Both the position numbers and the translations under genes were made by a program. From Clostridiales bacterium (GTDB lineage Bacteria; Bacillota; Clostridia; Saccharofermentanales; Saccharofermentanaceae), in assembly GCA_017428155.1 (NCBI GenBank), contig JAFRRJ010000015.1, positions 1-64,000 on the forward strand: 64,000 nt of DNA, read 5' to 3'. The stretch's first letter is position 1. Each line of letters starts with the position of its first letter. Below are positions 43,741 through 53,400 of the stretch, in pieces. The notes beneath the pieces are model-generated. The model saw nothing but the letters and a program-made list of their open reading frames with translations. It ran no database searches and was not told the DNA's origin.

Positions 43741-45059
43741 TGAAAGTCTATTTTCTGACATTAGGATGCAGAGTTAATCAATATGAGACAGATGCCGCAA
43801 GGCGTCTGTTTCTTGATAATGGGCACGAGAACGCTGACTCCCCCGAAGAAGCCGATGTCTGCATAGTCAACACCTGTTCCGTAACGGGCGAAGCCGACAG
43901 AAAGTCGTCCCAGATGCTCCGTAGAATGGCCAAAAACAATCCTGATGCCGTGATCGTTGCGATGGGCTGCTCGGCCGAGCTTAAGGACGGTGAAGTCCCT
44001 GCCGACATAGTTATCGGAACACGCGAAAAGAATACTGTGGTAGAAAGGGTCGAGGAATTTTTCGAGCACCGCGAAAAGAAGACTCTCGAGCATAAGACCG
44101 GACACAAAAGACCTGAGGTCAGCAGGTCGGATGTATACCATGATTTCGGCACCGTCTTATCGCCCGAAGGCACCAGGGCTTTCATAAAGATCGAAGACGG
44201 ATGCAACAATTTCTGTACCTTCTGCGTTATTCCTTACGCAAGAGGAAGAGTAGTCAGCAGAAGTGCGGAGGCATGTGTAAAGGAGGCTGAATTCCTTGCT
44301 CAGAGCGGGTTTAAGGAGATAATCGTCTCCGGCATACACCTCTGCTCTTACGGCAAGGACTTGGGAAAGGATATTTCATCGCTTCTTGATGTGCTTAAGA
44401 AGATAGATCTGGTTCCGGGAATTGAACGTCTAAGGCTCGGTTCATTGGAGCCGAAGTCAATGACGCCTGAATTTATCAGCGGACTTAAAGAGCTTAAGCA
44501 TCTTTGCCCGCACTTCCATATGTCGCTTCAGAGCGGCTCTGATACTGTGCTCAGGCGCATGAACAGGAAGTATACGACATCCGAATATGAGGACAGGGTA
44601 AATGCTTTAAGATCAGAGTTTCCGGACATGTCCCTAACGACTGATATCATCACCGGATTTCCGGGAGAGACAGAGGAAGAATTTGAAGAGACCATAGTTT
44701 TTGCCGAAAGGCTTAAGTTTGCCAAGATACATGTTTTCCCGTATTCGGAAAGGGAAGGCACAAAGGCTGCATCAATGCCGCAGATGGATATGAGCATAAG
44801 GAAAGCGCGTGCAAAGAGGCTCATTGAGGTGTCAGACAGACTCGCGGCTGAGTTTGCTTCATCAATGACAGGCCGAGAAGCTGAGATCCTTATCGAGAAG
44901 ATCATTGAGAAGGACGGCGGGTTGATTGCCGAAGGATACACGGCCAACTACATAAGGACGTTTGCCGGTGTTGAAGGCATGGATATTTCCAAAGGTGACA
45001 TCGTAAAAGGTATTGTCACAGCGTCTGAAAACGAGAACTGTTATATCAAACTGAAGTGA
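43740..45059 (+). CDS. mtaB: tRNA t6A37 methylthiotransferase MtaB
   Basis: This 439-aa radical-SAM methylthiotransferase adds methylthio to t6A at position 37 of ANN-decoding tRNAs. The N-terminal UPF0004 domain has three Cys (GCRVNQYETD, NTCSVTGEAD, MGCSAE) for one cluster. The radical-SAM motif CNNFCTFCVIPYARGR holds the second cluster, and a TRAM domain ends the protein. The GCRVNQ start distinguishes MtaB from MiaB and RimO. It overlaps aspS by one base, forming a tRNA-function operon under the T-box. Confidence 0.93.
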   Translation: MKVYFLTLGCRVNQYETDAARRLFLDNGHENADSPEEADVCIVNTCSVTGEADRKSSQMLRRMAKNNPDAVIVAMGCSAELKDGEVPADIVIGTREKNTVVERVEEFFEHREKKTLEHKTGHKRPEVSRSDVYHDFGTVLSPEGTRAFIKIEDGCNNFCTFCVIPYARGRVVSRSAEACVKEAEFLAQSGFKEIIVSGIHLCSYGKDLGKDISSLLDVLKKIDLVPGIERLRLGSLEPKSMTPEFISGLKELKHLCPHFHMSLQSGSDTVLRRMNRKYTTSEYEDRVNALRSEFPDMSLTTDIITGFPGETEEEFEETIVFAERLKFAKIHVFPYSEREGTKAASMPQMDMSIRKARAKRLIEVSDRLAAEFASSMTGREAEILIEKIIEKDGGLIAEGYTANYIRTFAGVEGMDISKGDIVKGIVTASENENCYIKLK

Positions 45060-45195
45060 TAGTTGTTAATTTTTCCATACTATTTTTTGCTTTTTTGTTA
45101 AAAAATGTGATAAGAATGTGAAAATCCGCCCTTAATAGTATAAAATAATTTAGTTAATTTTGTTTTATAGATTCTCGTAAGGGAGGAGTTTTAAC

Positions 45196-47439
45196 GTGAA
45201 GAAGACTTTTACCAGAGTTATTGCTGCATGCTGTGCCATGACAATGGTCTTCAGTTTATTCTCATTTACTGTATCAGCAGATGACATTGACGGAGACGAC
45301 CAGAGTGGGGCGGCTCCTGTTGCAGTACAGGAAGATGCTCAGCCGGTTGAACAGCCCGTAGAACAACCCGTAGAACAACCCGTAGATCAGGGTGCGGATC
45401 AGCCTGCGGTTCAGGGTGCGGATCAGCCCGTAAATCAGCCTGTTGATCAGCCGGTTAATCCGGAAATTGAACCCGTTCCGGCAAAAGCAGCGATAGGTGT
45501 CAGTCAGCAATATATCAACAATAATGGTTATCAAATGCCTGTTACTTCAGGCACTTATGTGCTTGAAGAAAATATTACCGTAACTAATTGCGCATATGCT
45601 GAGACTGCGGATCAGGATATTACGATCGATCTTAACGGTCATACGATCACTTATGTCGGAAGCGAGAATCTTTATGTGCTCGGTAAGGTGAGAGGAAGCG
45701 GTGGAGACGGCACTGGATCTCTTATGACACGTATTACGGGTGTTTCCCTTACGATCATGGATTCCGGCTCTACAGGACTCATTACCACCGGTGAAGGTTA
45801 TACCGGTTCAGGTAATACAGACTACTGGATCAATGATACCGGAGTTGGTAAAGATACGGGAAGAGGGGGCTGTATTCTGGTCGAGAATGGCTGCTTCCTG
45901 GTTCTTAACGGCGGAACGATCTCAGGCTTTAAGGCTGCTGATGACGGCGGCGCTGTTCATGTCGGCAACGGTGGTTCGTTTACAATGAATGGCGGAAAGA
46001 TAACCAACTGCTCGGCTGGCCAGGGCGGCGGAGGTATTGCCGTTCACGCATCAAGTAAACCGAAATATAAACCTGATGAGAGCATTTCCATAAGAGGATC
46101 ACTGGTCATTAACGGCGGCGAGATCTCCGGCAACACTGCTAATACCCAGGGCGGTGGTGTCAGGGCACTTAGAGGTGACATGGAGATCAACGGCGGTGTA
46201 ATCGAGAATAATATTTGTAAGAGCGGTACCGGTAGTTTCGGCGGCGGCGGTGTTGCAGTATCCAAGGGCAATGTCAGCCCTGTAATGAAGATCAGCGGCA
46301 ACCCTAAGATCGAGAATAATACATGTACTGCTAACCCGAAGAGAAATAATATGTACTTCCTTGACGGCATAACGCTTTCTTTAAGAGGAGCACTTTCATC
46401 TGAAGCAAAGATCGGATTTGCCTCTGATACAAATACCAGGACAATGAAATACTTTAATACTTCCGGCAATTCTTATGCATTGACGAGTTTTTTCTGTGAT
46501 GACAGTGATTATAAGCCGGTTGAAAATAACGGATATATCATGCTGACCAACACTGTGCCTCAGGTATATGGTTACAGACTGATCGCGGGCGGAGAGATCA
46601 TCCTTGAGACAACTATCAGCTTAGGCAATGCAGATATTTTAGACGTCACCGCAACCGCCAAGTATTCTTATAAAAAGAGCGGAGAGAAGAGGGACGTCAT
46701 AAGGACATATGCTGCTGATGATTTTGAGCCTTCAGGAGATAATTACACTTTCAGGATCCCTGTTGAGTCTGCCTGCATGACAGCTCCTATAACAGTAACT
46801 CTGGATTACACAATTGGGGGCTCAAACAGACAGTATAAGGCTAAGGCTGTAACGATCGAGGATTATGCAAAAGCAGTCAAGAATGGCAATTACCAGACTC
46901 ACGATAAGGATGTAGCAAAGGCTCTCATCAACTTTGGCGGATATGCCCAGGTACAGCTCGATATCAATACCGATAAGCTTCCTACGCTTTATGGAGTTGA
47001 CTATGAAAATACTGAAGCATCCTACGGACTTACCGGAAATGCGTTCACCCTTAACGATACTGACGGACTCTATGCCGGCGCTACAGTTTCCATGCTTTCA
47101 AAGACGGATGTTAAGCTCCGTTTCAAGAAGAGCAAGCTTGGTGATACTGCTCCCGAACTAAAGGTAACATATGGAAGCGCTTCTCCTGTATATATAGCAG
47201 CCGACGAGAATCTCAGTACAGGCAACTACTATGTTTATGTTATTAAGGGTCCTGAGAATAGCGGTTTCTACTATACGAATTACGACGCCACATTCGATTT
47301 TGAGATTGGAACGGCAAGCGGTACATATAGTATCTATACCTATCTCCAGGCAATCAAAGACGGAAGCACCAATCCGGCTATGGTAAATCTCGCAGAAGCG
47401 TATTATAACTTCGCAGAAGCATGCCAGGCTGCTGTATAA
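45196..47439 (+). CDS. Secreted beta-helix surface protein with PVxQ repeats
   Basis: This 747-aa protein has a clear signal peptide (about 1-27, ending TVSADD). Next is a low-complexity stretch of PVEQ/PVDQ/GADQ/PVNQ units (about 45-95). A right-handed parallel beta-helix follows at about 100-430, with GG-rich turns (LVLNGGTISGF, FTMNGGKITN, LVINGGEISGN, MEINGGVIEN). The C-terminal 300 residues are beta-sandwich-like. No sortase motif or dockerin was seen, so retention may be non-covalent. The function is likely adhesion or polysaccharide binding, which is inference. GGGAGGAG precedes the start. The 36-aa peptide gene follows 11 nt after the stop. Confidence 0.82.
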   Translation: MKKTFTRVIAACCAMTMVFSLFSFTVSADDIDGDDQSGAAPVAVQEDAQPVEQPVEQPVEQPVDQGADQPAVQGADQPVNQPVDQPVNPEIEPVPAKAAIGVSQQYINNNGYQMPVTSGTYVLEENITVTNCAYAETADQDITIDLNGHTITYVGSENLYVLGKVRGSGGDGTGSLMTRITGVSLTIMDSGSTGLITTGEGYTGSGNTDYWINDTGVGKDTGRGGCILVENGCFLVLNGGTISGFKAADDGGAVHVGNGGSFTMNGGKITNCSAGQGGGGIAVHASSKPKYKPDESISIRGSLVINGGEISGNTANTQGGGVRALRGDMEINGGVIENNICKSGTGSFGGGGVAVSKGNVSPVMKISGNPKIENNTCTANPKRNNMYFLDGITLSLRGALSSEAKIGFASDTNTRTMKYFNTSGNSYALTSFFCDDSDYKPVENNGYIMLTNTVPQVYGYRLIAGGEIILETTISLGNADILDVTATAKYSYKKSGEKRDVIRTYAADDFEPSGDNYTFRIPVESACMTAPITVTLDYTIGGSNRQYKAKAVTIEDYAKAVKNGNYQTHDKDVAKALINFGGYAQVQLDINTDKLPTLYGVDYENTEASYGLTGNAFTLNDTDGLYAGATVSMLSKTDVKLRFKKSKLGDTAPELKVTYGSASPVYIAADENLSTGNYYVYVIKGPENSGFYYTNYDATFDFEIGTASGTYSIYTYLQAIKDGSTNPAMVNLAEAYYNFAEACQAAV

Positions 47440-47450
47440 AGAAAGGGATA

Positions 47451-47561
47451 ATGATGGAAAGACTTGAGTACGAAGAATGCAAGATCGAATTGATCATCTT
47501 TAACGCAGAAGATGTAATCGTTACCAGTACCGAAGATTTCGACGGCAACTGGCAGATGTAA
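47451..47561 (+). CDS. 36-aa peptide with EDVIVTS motif
   Basis: The frame reads MMERLEYEECKIELIIF, then NAEDVIVTSTEDFDGNWQM. It starts at ATG 47451 (or 47454), with GAAAGGG 4-5 nt upstream, 11 nt after the beta-helix stop. A strong terminator follows 45 nt later. It is acidic, has one Cys, no signal peptide and a conserved-looking E-x-x-x-I-E-L-I-x-F-x-A-E-D-V-I-x-T-S core. I recall many short Clostridial ORFs with that core and a variable tail, with no assigned function. It could be a precursor or secreted peptide, but no modification enzyme is nearby. Confidence 0.7.
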   Translation: MMERLEYEECKIELIIFNAEDVIVTSTEDFDGNWQM

Positions 47562-47882
47562 CTAATAGCATCAGTTAAAGGAAACAAATTAATCTAAAGA
47601 ATGATAACACCTCCCCGGATATGATTCCCGGGAGGTGTTTGTTTTGGGCAGATCATGCCGTTTGCCGGGGTCAGCCCCGTCAAAGCTTGCTGCCAAATCC
47701 CGACAGGTCTGTGTGGTGATTGGAAAAGTTTTCTAAGAAAACGGGGTATAAGCAGCTCATTGGATTTGCGTACAGCTCTCGAAAAGGGCAATTTTGGAAT
47801 ATTTTAATTAATTCTTAATTATTTTTGCTAATGTATGTGTTAGAATAAAAACATCGAAGAACACTTCGTTTGGAGGCTTTTA
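47562..47882. other. Intergenic region with terminator
   Basis: This is 321 bp. A terminator lies at 47606-47645. Beyond it are a small GGGGTCAGCCCC palindrome (about 47667) and an AT-rich stretch with TAGAAT near 47844 that may be the ireB promoter. No other structure was recognised. Confidence 0.6.
47606..47645 (+). terminator. Terminator after the beta-helix/peptide pair
   Basis: AACACCTCCC and GGGAGGTGTT form a long stem (with CCGG at its top) followed by TGTTTT. Confidence 0.85.
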
Positions 47883-48131
47883 GTGGACAGCAGCACCTGC
47901 AAATTTGATTTATCCGGCGACAGGACGGCAGACGTACATGCTCTGATGTCTTATGTCCTGAGTGCTCTTAAGGAGAAGGGTTACAACCCTATTAATCAGC
48001 TGGTCGGATATTTTATCTCAGGTGATCCTACTTACATCACCAATTACAAGGGCGCAAGAGGTCTCATTAAGCGTATTGACCGTGATGAGCTTTTGGAGGT
48101 AATCATCAACGATTATTGCTCCAAACTTTAA
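47883..48131 (+). CDS. ireB: IreB-family regulatory protein (UPF0297)
   Basis: This 82-aa protein matches IreB/YrzL: TADVHALMSYVLSALKEKGYNPINQLVGYFISGDPTYITNYKGAR is the family core. In Enterococcus, IreB is the phosphorylated target of the IreK Ser/Thr kinase and controls cephalosporin resistance. Here that role is inferred by family. The start is GTG at 47883 behind TTGGAGG. The order ireB–ruvX–DUF1292 is conserved across Bacillota and supports the call. Confidence 0.93.
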   Translation: MDSSTCKFDLSGDRTADVHALMSYVLSALKEKGYNPINQLVGYFISGDPTYITNYKGARGLIKRIDRDELLEVIINDYCSKL

Positions 48132-48213
48132 AAGGGGTTAAGATACCTCAGTATAAGCAGTAACGGCGGCTTATGCCGCCTTATTTTTTAGTTTTCGAGA
48201 AAAGGATAAAGAC

Positions 48214-48642
48214 ATGGCACAGGCACCCGGAAGAGTAATGGGAATAGATTTCGGCACAAGGCACATAGGTATTGCCGTATCTGACGAATTGAGAGTAATA
48301 GCAAAAGGTATTGAGACGGTCAACTGGAACGGCGAAGATCCCGAGTGGGCACTTAACCGTATCTGCGAGATCATAAAGGAGATGGGTGTAAACGCCATCG
48401 TATTGGGAAGTCCGGCAAGAACTGACGGTGCCAGGTCGGAGACACAGGATAAAGCTGAAGCATTCGGCAGGAGTCTTGCAGAAAGATGCGGGATCGAACC
48501 TGTGCTTAAGGATGAAAGGTTTACGACGGTTCTTGCTTCAAGATATCTCCATGCGAGCAATATCAAGGCTAAGAAACAGAAGAAGGTAATAGACCAGGTG
48601 GCAGCGGAGATAATACTTCAGGACTACCTGAATATGCTATAG
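48214..48642 (+). CDS. ruvX: RuvX/YqgF-family Holliday-junction resolvase-like protein
   Basis: This 142-aa RNase H-fold protein begins RVMGIDFGTRHIGIAVSD, with the metal-binding Asp in GIDFG. VLGSPARTDGARSE and LKDERFTTVLASRYL carry the other family residues, and the end is IDQVAAEIILQDYLN. YqgF acts in pre-16S rRNA maturation and/or recombination. The start ATG has AAAGGATAAAG upstream. It lies between ireB and the DUF1292 gene as usual. Confidence 0.93.
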   Translation: MAQAPGRVMGIDFGTRHIGIAVSDELRVIAKGIETVNWNGEDPEWALNRICEIIKEMGVNAIVLGSPARTDGARSETQDKAEAFGRSLAERCGIEPVLKDERFTTVLASRYLHASNIKAKKQKKVIDQVAAEIILQDYLNML

Positions 48643-48696
48643 CAAATATCCGAAGCTATATTATAATTAATGCATTAATCTTAAGGAGATAAAGAT

Positions 48697-49068
48697 ATGT
48701 CTGAAGATAACAATAATAACGCAATCGGTCCCAAGGACGAGCTTATTGATGCGATTGCACAGCTCGATGATGAGGGCGACAGAGTAATAGAACTTAAGGA
48801 TGAAGAGACCGGTGAGACTACAAAGGCCATCGTCGAGAGTACATTCCTTTTCAACGGCAACACATATGTTGTTCTGATCATTGACTCCGATGAGAAGGAC
48901 GAAGACGGCGAATTGATCCAGGCATATGTGATCATGCGCTTCGTCGATAAGGACGGAGAAGTCCTCCTCGAGAATCTTCCCGAGAAAGAGGAAGAGGTTA
49001 TCTACGACTATTACGATAAGCTCTGTGATGAGCTTTACGGCGACGATGAAGAATCAGAAGACGAGTAA
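48697..49068 (+). CDS. DUF1292 (YrzB-like) protein
   Basis: This is a 123-aa, highly acidic protein with the DUF1292 core VIELKDEETGETTKAIVESTFLFNGNTYVVL and VIMRFVDKDGEVLLENL. It has no membrane segment, and the function is unknown. The family usually follows ruvX. AAGGAG precedes ATG. Its last 23 bases overlap the next gene, which looks like a diverged paralogue. Confidence 0.9.
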   Translation: MSEDNNNNAIGPKDELIDAIAQLDDEGDRVIELKDEETGETTKAIVESTFLFNGNTYVVLIIDSDEKDEDGELIQAYVIMRFVDKDGEVLLENLPEKEEEVIYDYYDKLCDELYGDDEESEDE

Positions 49069-49468
49069 CAAGCCGTCAGGCTTAAAGAAGAAGATCGCCC
49101 TTGAGAAGGACCGCAAGGCCAAGCTCGCGGGCGAGCATCTTAAAGAGAGCCGCAGTGATGAGCTGATAGTGATGCGTGATCCTTATGCCAAGAAGGATTA
49201 CTATCTTTCGCGCATTGATTCCTTCACACTCATGAAGACCGAATATGTGGTCATGTATAACTATGTGCCTGATGACGGAAGTCACACTAAGCCTGAACTG
49301 GTCATCATGCGCACGGCTATAGGGGAGAACGGGGACAGAGTATACTACTCGATTAAAGATGGCGAAGAGCTTGAGAGAGCCTTCGTGTATTTTATGAGAA
49401 GGTACTATGGTGCACAGGCACCTGAGGCCAGAGCAAAGAACGGGGTTTCATCCGGAGAGCTGAAGTAA
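49046..49468 (+). CDS. Second DUF1292-like protein (140 aa)
   Basis: The N terminus is basic (MKNQKTSNKPSGLKKKIALEK). The remainder (MRDPYAKKDYYLSRIDSFTLMKTEYVVMYNY... ELVIMRTAIGENGDRVYYSI) parallels the neighbouring DUF1292 protein domain by domain. It looks like a tandem duplicate that acquired a basic tail. The start is taken at ATG 49046. GTG/ATG at 49025/49028 is possible. None has a clear ribosome site, so coupling through the overlap is likely. Whether it shares the neighbour's function is unknown. Confidence 0.75.
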   Translation: MKNQKTSNKPSGLKKKIALEKDRKAKLAGEHLKESRSDELIVMRDPYAKKDYYLSRIDSFTLMKTEYVVMYNYVPDDGSHTKPELVIMRTAIGENGDRVYYSIKDGEELERAFVYFMRRYYGAQAPEARAKNGVSSGELK

Positions 49469-49469
49469 G

Positions 49470-50444
49470 ATGACATTAAAGGAGAACGCCCTTAAAAAGT
49501 TAAAAGCGTTTTCATTGGCAGTTTTGGGATTGGGCTGCTTTATTTTTGTTGAATATACGGTTCTTGTATTCTTTGTTTTCGTCAAGATCGATTACAGGAT
49601 ATACGAGGGAACTTTCAATCTGATCGTGGCAATTCTAACGATCCTTATGATGCTGTTTTTCAACAAACTCTTCTCTTCAAAGGATGATCCTTTATTCAGG
49701 ACAGACAAGCTCCGTGCGGATCAGACAGTTGCTCTTATAGTTATCGGTCTCGGTATGCTGGGACTTGTAACGGTCTATATCATCGTAGCTGACAAGATTG
49801 CGGAATATATCGAGTCGTTGAAGAAGGCTGTTGAAGAGTACAGGGAAAGTGTTGACAGATATGCGGATACTCCGCAGATAATAGTTCCCGTATGGGATTC
49901 AGTATTATATGTGATCACGCTTTGCTTTGTAGTTCCGTTCTCGGAAGAGATGGTGTTCAGAGGAGCTGTTTTCGGACATCTGCGTAAGGGCTTCGGTCCC
50001 TGGGTATCAGTTATCTTAAGCGCGCTCATATTCGGATTTATGCACGGACGCGGTGTCCATATCGGATATGCCGTTGCCTGCGGACTGATCATCACGGCCT
50101 GCTATTACATTACAGGCAGTCTTGCTGCGCCGGTTATCCTTCACATGGTGTTTAATACCTTAGGCTCAGGCGTTGCGAGCTTTATGGGCATCGAGTATTT
50201 CGGAATAACTGACGATATAAGGCTTCCGGTAATGCAGGTCATCAATATTGCCTCATGCATTTTGATGCCTGTGGCTGCAATATCATATGCATATCTTGTT
50301 GCAGTAAAGCGAATGAAGGAAGCAGATGCCAGGAATTCCATTATTACTGTTAAAGCTCGAGAAGATATACCGGCAGAAACCGATGAACCAATAGCAGAAG
50401 ATATAAGTCTGTCTGACGGCAGCGGAATCGGGGCGCAGCAATGA
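49470..50444 (+). CDS. CPBP-family intramembrane metalloprotease
   Basis: This 324-aa protein has seven or eight hydrophobic spans. The CPBP (Abi/CAAX) motifs are visible: the glutamate pair and arginine in SEEMVFRGAVFGHLRKG (about 152-168), a His in IFGFMHGRGVHIG, and HMVFNTLGS. Such proteases cleave prenylated or bacteriocin-related substrates or act in immunity, so the substrate here is unknown. It starts 2 nt after the previous stop and overlaps the following surface-protein gene by 4 nt (ATGA), placing both in the ireB–ruvX operon. Confidence 0.88.
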   Translation: MTLKENALKKLKAFSLAVLGLGCFIFVEYTVLVFFVFVKIDYRIYEGTFNLIVAILTILMMLFFNKLFSSKDDPLFRTDKLRADQTVALIVIGLGMLGLVTVYIIVADKIAEYIESLKKAVEEYRESVDRYADTPQIIVPVWDSVLYVITLCFVVPFSEEMVFRGAVFGHLRKGFGPWVSVILSALIFGFMHGRGVHIGYAVACGLIITACYYITGSLAAPVILHMVFNTLGSGVASFMGIEYFGITDDIRLPVMQVINIASCILMPVAAISYAYLVAVKRMKEADARNSIITVKAREDIPAETDEPIAEDISLSDGSGIGAQQ

Positions 50445-53400
50445 AGAAGCACGGCCGTCTGATGTTCGGAATAACGAAGAAGACCAGATTTGCAGTTGCA
50501 ATGGTAGTTGTTGCCGCAGTTCTTGTATTGTCGCTGGTCGTTCTGGGATATGTCGGAGTGTTCGGATTAAGATCGGAACTCTGTGAGATTGTCGTAACCA
50601 ATGACAGGGCAGGTGACGTATTCGGCGGCACCGGAATAAACTGTGATGTTATCCCGAATATCAATCTTGTAAGAGATGCATCCTTTGAGAGTTCCACCAA
50701 TTATTCAAGCATGCTTGTAGCAGGCGCTTCAGACGGGAATATCTACCTTACGCCTGATGCGGTTGCCGCTACATCTTATGACACTGCGGCATGCGCAGGA
50801 GATACGGCACGGATAATATCGATCGACAGTGAAGGCGTGATGAGCGAGAAGTTCACAGGAACCGTTACAGGCTTTAAAGCTGCAAGACTTGGTATCTTAA
50901 GTGAGATCAAGGATCCGCGGAACTACTGGGACGAAGACCGCATCAGGGAGATGACCTTTTACGGCAATACGGTTATAGCATTAACCGAGAGCGGCAGACT
51001 GGTTTATGAAGTAACGAACAGTCAGCTTACGGGCGACGTTGATTGTGAAGAGAAATTCTCTCTTATCGATTCGAATTCCTCAGGAGTTGCTGCAGTCTCA
51101 TTGAGCGGTTCTGTCTATATTTCCCAGGACGGAAAGAATTTTACCATTGTATATGAACCCCGTGTATCCGGTTACATCAACAGTGTCTGCGGTATCGGCA
51201 GCAACGACCAGACATTTGCGGTCTGCTACAGTGACGGCAGAGTCGTTACCATAACAAACGGCAAAGCAGCTTTGACTCAGCTCCCGGTAACCAATGTAAA
51301 GGCCTTTGTCTCGGACGGTTCGAGATTTATGGCAGCCGACAGTAAAGGAATTATTTACTCATCTTCCAACGGAATGGTTTTCGAGCAGATCGGAGAATCA
51401 GACTGGCTCGAAGGCAGCAGCGAAATAATAACATGTGCATCACAGGGCATATTCTGCTTTGTGACAGATAATACAAAAGCATTGATCGTAAGATCGGAAG
51501 AATCGGGGTTTGTTTTTGAGAAGAATGATATCTCAAAAGCAACAGGGGCAGAGATTGGTTCGGCGTTCCTTACGGATTCCGGGCTGTTAATTACCGGAAC
51601 TGCTGACAGAAAGGCGTTTGCGGTCAATCTTGCCAGCGGCAAAACTGCAGCGCTTTCCTCCGAGAATATCGTTATCGAGAAGATCATCGGTATATCAGGC
51701 GACAAAGTCTACTATGATTCAGGCAAGGAGATATATAAATCCCAGATCCTCTCGGAATTCTCCGTAGAAGGTAATCTTGAAGGTGTCGACATTATCGCAG
51801 ATGACATCCTGATAATGGGTCACAGCGAGAAGGCCGCCGGCGGAGCGGTTGCTTCATCCGATACGAGAGAAGCACCATGGGACATCTCTGAGCTTTATGA
51901 ATGGGATGTATATGGCGGCGGCAGCAATGTAATAGCAACTGACAGAGCATACAGCGGCAGGAACGGCGCGAGACTATCGGGTTCCGGAACAGGCGTACAC
52001 GCCATGACACAGACTCTGCCGGGCACTGCAAAAGATAATTTTATTCCGGGTGCTTTCTACCGCCTGAGCCTTTATGCGATGTCTGACAGTGTGCCGGACA
52101 AGGTTTATTGCTGGGTCGAAGGCGACGGATTCGGGAAATACGGATTTGAGCTTACACAGATCGGCAACAACTATAAGCGTTTCAGCTATGTTTTCGCTGT
52201 GACAGATCAGATGGTCGAGGGCGGTGAAATAAGGCTTAACATAGCTTTTGAGGGTTCGGGCCATATCCTTGTCGATGATATTTTTTTAGGTCCTGATGAC
52301 TACGATACGGCAGGAATACCAAAGTTCTATTCAGATACGGTTTCTTCGGGAAAGCCTGCTGCTGTAAGGCTTAACAACCTGAATATCGGAAGCTCCGGAT
52401 ATGCTGAGACTTCTATGTATCTCCTGAGCGCTGATTCGGTATCCAGAGACATCACTTCAACATCAAGCAGAGCAGGTTACAGCGATTCATATGATGTGGT
52501 TGCCAATGCCAATACCTCGCAGTCAGTTACAACTTCCCTGGAAGACAGCTTAAGGCTTGTTAAGCAGTGCGGATCTGCGCCCTGGTTCGTAATCGGACCT
52601 TATGTCGATCAGAGTGATATAGACAGGTTTATGGAGTATATGTGCGGGTCTCTTACGTCGGAATACGGCGGAAAGAGAATAGACAACGGCACAGCGCTTC
52701 CGTGGAGCAGACAGTTCTCGAGATTCTATATTGAGATCAATGACAGCGGCAAGGTATTCAAGAGCGATATCCAGAAGGCATCTTATGTGAATTTCGTCAT
52801 ATCCATGTTTACCCAGTCCGAGCATTTTGCCGATATCAAGGATAAGACAGTATTCCTTGACGGCATGCAGTACGACGGCGGAACTATGATGTCTGATGCT
52901 GATAACCATACTATGGCGGTTAAGCTCTTTGCAAATGACACATCAGCTACATATATCGACAACATCGACACGAGTTATGTTCTTGCCCAGTACAAGTCTC
53001 CTCATATCGTATCGGGAAACAATGCCGGCGAGTATATCAATACTCTTGATACAGACGGAGGCAACTGCGCAAAGGTCATTGCCGCGATAATGACATCACA
53101 GGCGGATTATGCAGAGATGTTCCTCTTTGACGCCTCGGTCAATTTCGTTCCTGCAAAATATACCGGAAGCGGTATATTTACAAGCGACAGGGATTTCATC
53201 AACAAGATGACCGTATCGGGCCTTACATCCGGTTTTACGGGCTTTGACGAGTTGTATATCAATATCAAGGAACCGCTTGACCAGGGATCGCCTGTAAGTG
53301 TTGAACAGTTCATGTCTCATGTCACTTCGGTATGCTTTAACAGCGGTTCAAAATCTTATATCGTGATCGCCAATACATCTAATTCGCAGCAGAGCTTCCT

